64,000 nucleotides of DNA from positions 3,038,001 to 3,102,000 of the forward strand of contig JAFKAC010000001.1 of NCBI GenBank assembly GCA_025766275.1. Reading direction: 5' to 3'. Shown piece by piece: positions 58,882-64,000 of the stretch. The translations under genes and the position numbers were made by a program. Within the stretch, counting starts at the first letter, position 1; each line of letters opens with the position of its first letter. This stretch comes from Lactarius indigo. Lineage: Eukaryota; Basidiomycota; Agaricomycetes; Russulales; Russulaceae. The notes under the pieces were generated by a model. The model had not been told where the DNA came from. It did not search any database and was given only the letters and a program-made list of their open reading frames with translations.

Positions 58882-61800
58882 TTAGATCAACAATCTTGTA
58901 TTGAGTAGCGCGTGCCCGTTGATATACAGTATACGATTACCCGCAAATCCGCTCTGCTCCTCGATCGGATCGTGCTCCGGTGACGCGGTGTCCCGCTCCA
59001 GGTTCTCGAGAACGAGAACAACTCGTCCGACATGGTGGTCCTCTGCCACATCCAACATCGCCGATACTTGGCGCCCGTCAGATGCACCCAGAACGACCAC
59101 AGCCGCATCATCTAAAGAGTCGCCGACATCCTTGAGGTCCTCTGCGCTTGCAGATGGACTGACTATCTCGTCGGAATCATTGACGACCACGACTCCAGAC
59201 GCGCCGACCTCGTGCGCGCGCTGAAGCTTTTCGAGAAATGTGCATTCGCCACGACGCACGAGGATAGCTTCGTCAGTAAAGGGTTGCGTGTATGCGTGAC
59301 ACCCAGTGGGGTTTGCCGGGTCTCGGACTAGGCCGACTCCCTCTCCTTGTCCAAAGCGTAGGGGCTTTCCGTTATCCGGAAAGGGGTCCGATGGATCTCC
59401 GGCGAATTGTCCCGTGCTGGCCGTGAAGACCGCGTCTGACACTAGACCCCCGACAACGGACGGCATCTGTGAGCCTGCATCGACGAAGTCTATGAAGATT
59501 CGAAGCTGTACGTCGACGTGTCGCCGTTCCGTTTGCTTTTCTTTGACATTGCCGAGCTTTGTGGCCAGCTCGGAGTCATTGATGTAGACCATCTGCCCGG
59601 TATGTACCGTATGCGGGCCTACTGTGCGTAGATTTCAGTCAGGGTAGCAGAGTATGAAACAGGAACCGACATTTAGCAATGTTGTAGCCCTTGCCATCTA
59701 ATCGGCTCACTATACGCGTCCGAACGCCGGCAATGCTTTGAACCATGAAGCCGTCAGGCACAGGAAAAATTTTCTTGAGATTGGGTGCAACGTCCTCTTC
59801 CACTGTTTTGCCGTCCGGGGTGAGAATGAATTCCTGTGTCTAATGAGGGAATGTCTAGTTGTCGGTTATTGACGACTCGCTGACACATATAACTCACATA
59901 TTGTTCGACGACTGGGATCTCGCACCAACCACTCGGATGCCAATACGTTTCGTCCCCATCTGAAAACGCCGCGTCGACGAGGAAGCGAGCATAATCGAAG
60001 TCTGATCGGGAACGAACACCGACATAGAGTCCTGGCGCGTCATTTGTACCGATAAAGAATGGGGGCTCATATGCGGGGCATTGCGGGCTTTCGGCGCGAC
60101 GAAGGTGCCTCACCACGGCGGAGGGGGGCTTCAAGTGCTTTCGCTCAAGGGATAATATATGGCCCTCCGTCGTAAATACGTAGTTCGAGTCGTCGGTGTG
60201 TAGCGGGTTATTTTCATCGAATAATAAATAAAGATACTGACGGCTTCAAATTAATGATCTGCGAGTAGACATGAGACCGACTGCGAACCTTCAAAGTTTC
60301 AGAAAGGACAAAGGATTCCATCCGGTCTTCAAGGGCATTGTTTCTTAAATCCTGGATGCCGGCTATACCACATTCGACCCTTGCTCGGAGGAGTAAATCT
60401 GAGAACACCTTCTCCCCAATGTCGAGATACATGGGATCTCGGGTTGCCTGCCAATAATTCAATGAACGCATCAAGTCGGGTAACAGGACTTACGCGATAT
60501 AGATACCAGGTTGACTCTATGAACTCTGTCCCACTATCAGACCCCTGTACGCACACAAAAACGCGGACGGTGGGCTCACCTGGACGTAACGGGTATTGCA
60601 GGGAGGTCGCTTGCTTATAGCTCATGTCCCAGACCTCTGGGATGCCCGCATATCGCTTCCATAAGTGCCAATCTGAATTTAATCAGCACTCGAAATGAGT
60701 GTATTCAAGTGGGCCTCACAGAGCATGTGAGATTTGACCGCATTTTCAACGTCACCAGCGAGGACCTGAAGGCCGGGCCAAAACGCTGACAGTGAATCCA
60801 GGGTATTGTATGCCAAATCCCCTGTGGTTATGTGTACCCTCCGGAACTGTGAATCGTGAGATCAATGACCAGGGTTAGGGAAAGTAACCTTACCCAGAGA
60901 CCATCTGACGATCTGGAGTGACGCATGATTGCTGCGTATGATTCATTCCACACGTCAAGAAACTCGTGTTCGCCTAGCAAGCTATAAGTAGAGGCATATC
61001 TGGGCGACTCTCAGACGCACCACTCAAAATGTACCACTTGAGAGCATACTCGAAAAAGGAGTCAATGCCGGCACCGACCGAGCTGATTTCTGGATAAACC
61101 CAGCTCTAAGCCCATCACTTAGGCAGATGTGACAGGTCTTGAAAGAAAGCACACGAACCCCACTCCATGCATTGACTGTATTTCCCACCAATCCAATATC
61201 TGATCGGCGATTCCACAAGGCAAAGAAGGCCTTATGCGCGGCTTTCTCAAATCTAGTGTCCCCAGTGAGCCGACTCAAGGTGGCAAACTCGAGGATAAGG
61301 GATCCTGCACCAGCAGTACCTAACGGAAACGTCTAGTTCTAGTCATGGATGGAGACAAAGTTCTTACTAGCGGACTTACAGGTTTCAACACTTTCACCCG
61401 TGGGGACACCATGACGAAGGTTTATCTGGAGTCACACATTCGCAAGTGCCGACTCGAACGAATCAGTATCGCTCACCCTTGCATAAGGAAGACCTGTTGG
61501 CGTAGAGAACGCAGGTAAAAACCTCTCGCCCAGGTCGTGAGCCATGCTAAGAAGCTCTCCACGATACCATGGCAAGTGAAACGGCTGCCCGGACCGACTG
61601 GCAAAGATGTGGGCAGACAGCAACCCCCCAAGGACGCGGATATTTGTCTCGAAAATTTGGGGTTTGGTGTTGACATCGAAGGACACCCAGCGAATGACCT
61701 TGCGAACCGCTTCCTCGAACCCGGCGCGGTCGTTGAGTACTACCAGGGTGTCCAGCGAGTCTATCAGCGTGAGAGAGAAGTTGCCAGCAACGTCGTTGTA

Positions 61801-62286
61801 CGCAATGTTTTCCCTTGAATTCGGCAAGCCCACACGAGTTAGGAACAAGGGTATAAGACAGAGTCGGGGACATAGCTCACGGAAAATGCCAGTCCGGTCC
61901 TCGACCTGTACACGATAAAGGGGCTAGCTGATACGGGATTGAGATGGCCTGCCTTAGGTAGACGGAAGATAGAATACCTCATCTAGAGGGAAAGCTTTTG
62001 GAGCGTGTTAGCACTGAAGAGAGTAATGTGTTTGTGAATTCACGCACCGAACCGCATATAACTAGTGTACCCATGATACCAGAGTTCGCGTACTTTGTCC
62101 CTGAAAAATAGTCCAACCAATTGTGTGGTAATATGGACGAATGACGCACCGCATTTCGGATTTCCGCTGGGGTGACCAGGACGCATGGACAATACCGGGT
62201 GTGTCGGCGTGGCCCAAACGATATGCTTCAAGAGCAGCAACAAGAACGACCAGAAATATCTCTGGCCATCGTAAGAGCCAAATCAT
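58882..62286 (-). CDS. EDEM/Mnl1-type GH47 alpha-mannosidase-like protein with PA domain
   Basis: ER-associated degradation factor that trims or recognises N-glycans of misfolded proteins. The start at 62286 gives a hydrophobic signal or anchor ([20 protein letters not shown]). Spliced exons then read [31 protein letters not shown] and [17 protein letters not shown]. Further GH47 landmarks are [61 protein letters not shown] and [15 protein letters not shown]. The C-terminal 230 aa form a PA (protease-associated) domain ([20 protein letters not shown]). The order GH47 then PA matches EDEM3/Mnl-type proteins. Many short introns are present; I fixed only part of the junctions. Confidence 0.88.
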
Positions 62287-62452
62287 CCAACCTTCGGCCT
62301 CCAACAAGGAGGTTTGGAGAGGCTGGGAAGAACGGAGAGTCTGGAGTCGGTGGCGGTGTACGTGGCGGAATTCTTACCAAGCGCGCTTGTTACGGCATGT
62401 CCAGGAACGGAAGTAATTGCATCACTGTGCCGAGTGTTGTATTGCTCTTGCG

Positions 62453-63714
62453 ATGTCAAAGGTGATAAATGTCTCCGACAAGTTAGGTAAACTTCTGCTC
62501 GACGGATGGGTATGTGAACATCAGAACTTCTCCTTAGAGACGGTCTCACTGGTATACCTTTTTTAAGACACCCTGCGACCGGACTTGTCCAGTTGAGGAA
62601 TGTCGCGGCGTCCCTTTGCTGCGTTCTCCTGAAGGACGTGTTCTGGTCACCTGGTTCTGCCCTAGCTGTGAAGGAAATGGGACTGGCAAGTTTTTTTTTA
62701 CATTATAGATCCTCTAACTTGCTAACTTCTTATTAGTCCCCAACCCTGGCCCCAGTCACTCTGAATCGCAACAACCCTCTTCGCCTAGTCTTACATCTAG
62801 CACCCATTACTCCCGATCGTCAACTCCGCCGACAGAAGACGCCTATGTTCCAGGATCACCTAATTTTGCCATACCTGCTGAGACAGAAGATTCGATTAGG
62901 CGACGGCAGCAGTCTGACCTCGCCTCATCAGAAATCGGGAATCGTCTTTTGAGAGGGTGGGCCATGCTCGCAGACGAGTGTCCAGGAAACACTTGCTACG
63001 GTATCCCATTAGTCAGGCCTCCAAAAACTGGTCACGAAAAAAGCCCCAGGAAGGTGGGCTTCTGTTCGTTGGCTACCCAGAAAATCGACATGTGTACTAA
63101 TACTTAATAGGAGTGCGTTGTATGTGGCACGGTCTACGTGACAGAAAACAAGGCGCAAGGGTTGCATTCTTTGGTACCCGTTACCTCATCGGGACCAAGG
63201 CAGGAAGAAACATCTGGCGCACTTCTGGTGGGACCAAACGCAGCACTCAAAGGCAAAGAGAAAGCGTCTGGGAACCGTGATGCACCTGCGGTTTGTCTAA
63301 ATGAGCGCCTCAGGACTAGCAATAGCTCATGACCAGCGGTGACCCTGTTTCAGGTGGCCCACTCTGCTTCACCTGCTATTGGAACTTCATTTGTCGCTCC
63401 CGCTGTTTTACCTTTATCGCGGGAGTCAAAGCTACCTCTCCCGAGCGCCGCCAATTATACATTCTCCGAGGTATGATTTCCTAGAGATTGTGCTATAAAA
63501 CACTTCGTGTACACCGTTCCAGCCAACCGAAGACGCTCTCACTAGTTCATGGAAGGCTTTGGGCGCTACGCTAAGCGCCTTATCCCAGCGGTTGTTGCTC
63601 CTCTCTAGCCAGCCGATCCTCGACCCTGTTACTATTTCTCAGACCGCGGATGCTATCGCCAGGACTGGACAGGCCCTAGAGGTGATAAGCACCTTACGAC
63701 GCAGACAGGACTAG
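62453..63714 (+). CDS. Protein with two ZNRD2 (SSSCA1/p27)-type zinc ribbons
   Basis: Six exons (62453-62509, 62568-62685, 62737-63053, 63111-63290, 63354-63470, 63523-63714) give 326 aa. The first zinc ribbon reads LGKLLLDGWTPCDRTCPVEE, CRGVPLLRSPEGR and FCPSCEG. After a Ser/Pro linker the second reads IGNRLLRGWAMLADECPGNT, CYGIPLVRPP and ECVVCGTVY. Each has the L-L-x-GW...C...C-x-G(V/I)PL...CxxC pattern of ZNRD2 proteins. The tail is Ser-rich with Leu-rich helices (LSALSQRLLLLSSQPIL). Intron 2 is a GC-AG intron (G|GCAAGT, 62686-62736); no GT alternative keeps the frame. Divergent from the GH47 gene by 166 bp. Molecular role unknown. Confidence 0.82.
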
Positions 63715-64000
63715 GTTATGAGCGTGCTAGTGGTGACGTTGTGAAGAGTTGAAATGGCGTAAACTAGTGGCGCGTTACAAGTCCGACAACCGTTTCGACT
63801 TTTGTGACCAATGGGTGGCGTTGTATAGTGCGTTGTATCAGACTTATTACCTTGATGAGAAGCTTTCTCCGGATCTGAGCTTATCTATATCGATCCAAGG
63901 GCATGCGACGGCCGCATGTCTTCCTGTTGCGTATTCTCGGATGTCTCGCGCCAGGGTAAGGGGCGCTCCGTGTAACGGCAGGTGATTGCATCCCCTGTCG
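63715..64000. other. Window end, no gene supported
   Basis: A 78-aa frame (63749-63985) has no recognisable domain. It could be the 3' UTR of the ZNRD2-like gene or part of a gene continuing past the edge. Confidence 0.3.

Overview
This is nuclear DNA of a filamentous fungus, almost certainly an Agaricomycete (Basidiomycota). The genes are dense and broken by many short introns, mostly about 45-65 nt with GT...AG borders. The ordinary genes read best as fungal or basidiomycete orthologues, and the transposons are families common in mushroom-forming fungi. No species can be named from the sequence.

Left part (1-4.3 kb): compact housekeeping genes, mostly in divergent pairs. They are the Elongator subunit ELP2 (cut by the window edge), a mitochondrial-type phosphopantetheinyl transferase, the Fe-S assembly factor IBA57/CAF17, and dUTPase.

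4.3-13.6 kb: three near-identical copies (A, B, C) of a secreted M43 (pappalysin-like) metalloprotease. Each sits in a roughly 2.6 kb duplicated block. A and B form a large inverted repeat around a 0.6 kb spacer. C lies beside B in A's orientation.

13.8-15.8 kb: an MCUR1/CCDC90/FMP32-type mitochondrial coiled-coil protein and the exon-junction recycling factor PYM.

16.4-37.6 kb: a transposon nest. A CACTA-type tnp2 transposase gene (19.5-37.6 kb, minus strand) has been hit by two later elements whose target-site duplications are still readable. One is a Ty1/copia LTR retrotransposon (21370-26985, TSD CAGCT). The other is a 9.1 kb hAT element (27741-36823, TSD TATCTTCG) with a full-length transposase and a second small gene. 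Two unrecognised genes (16.5-19.5 kb) flank tnp2.

37.7-41.4 kb: the GPN-loop GTPase GPN3 and a small Ser/Arg/His-rich protein.

43.3-50.2 kb: a second M43 metalloprotease cluster of three tandem paralogues (D, E, F) from a different branch of the family. They have the same five-exon structure as A-C. A promoter module of about 300 bp is itself tandemly triplicated upstream of D and E.

50.9-63.7 kb: a disordered hypothetical protein, then a compact housekeeping block: acetyl-CoA acetyltransferase (ERG10), ATG10, ribosomal protein eS1, APRT, an EDEM/Mnl1-type GH47 protein with a PA domain, and a protein with two ZNRD2-type zinc ribbons. The metalloprotease families and the TE nest are the dynamic parts of the window; the rest looks like conserved core genome.
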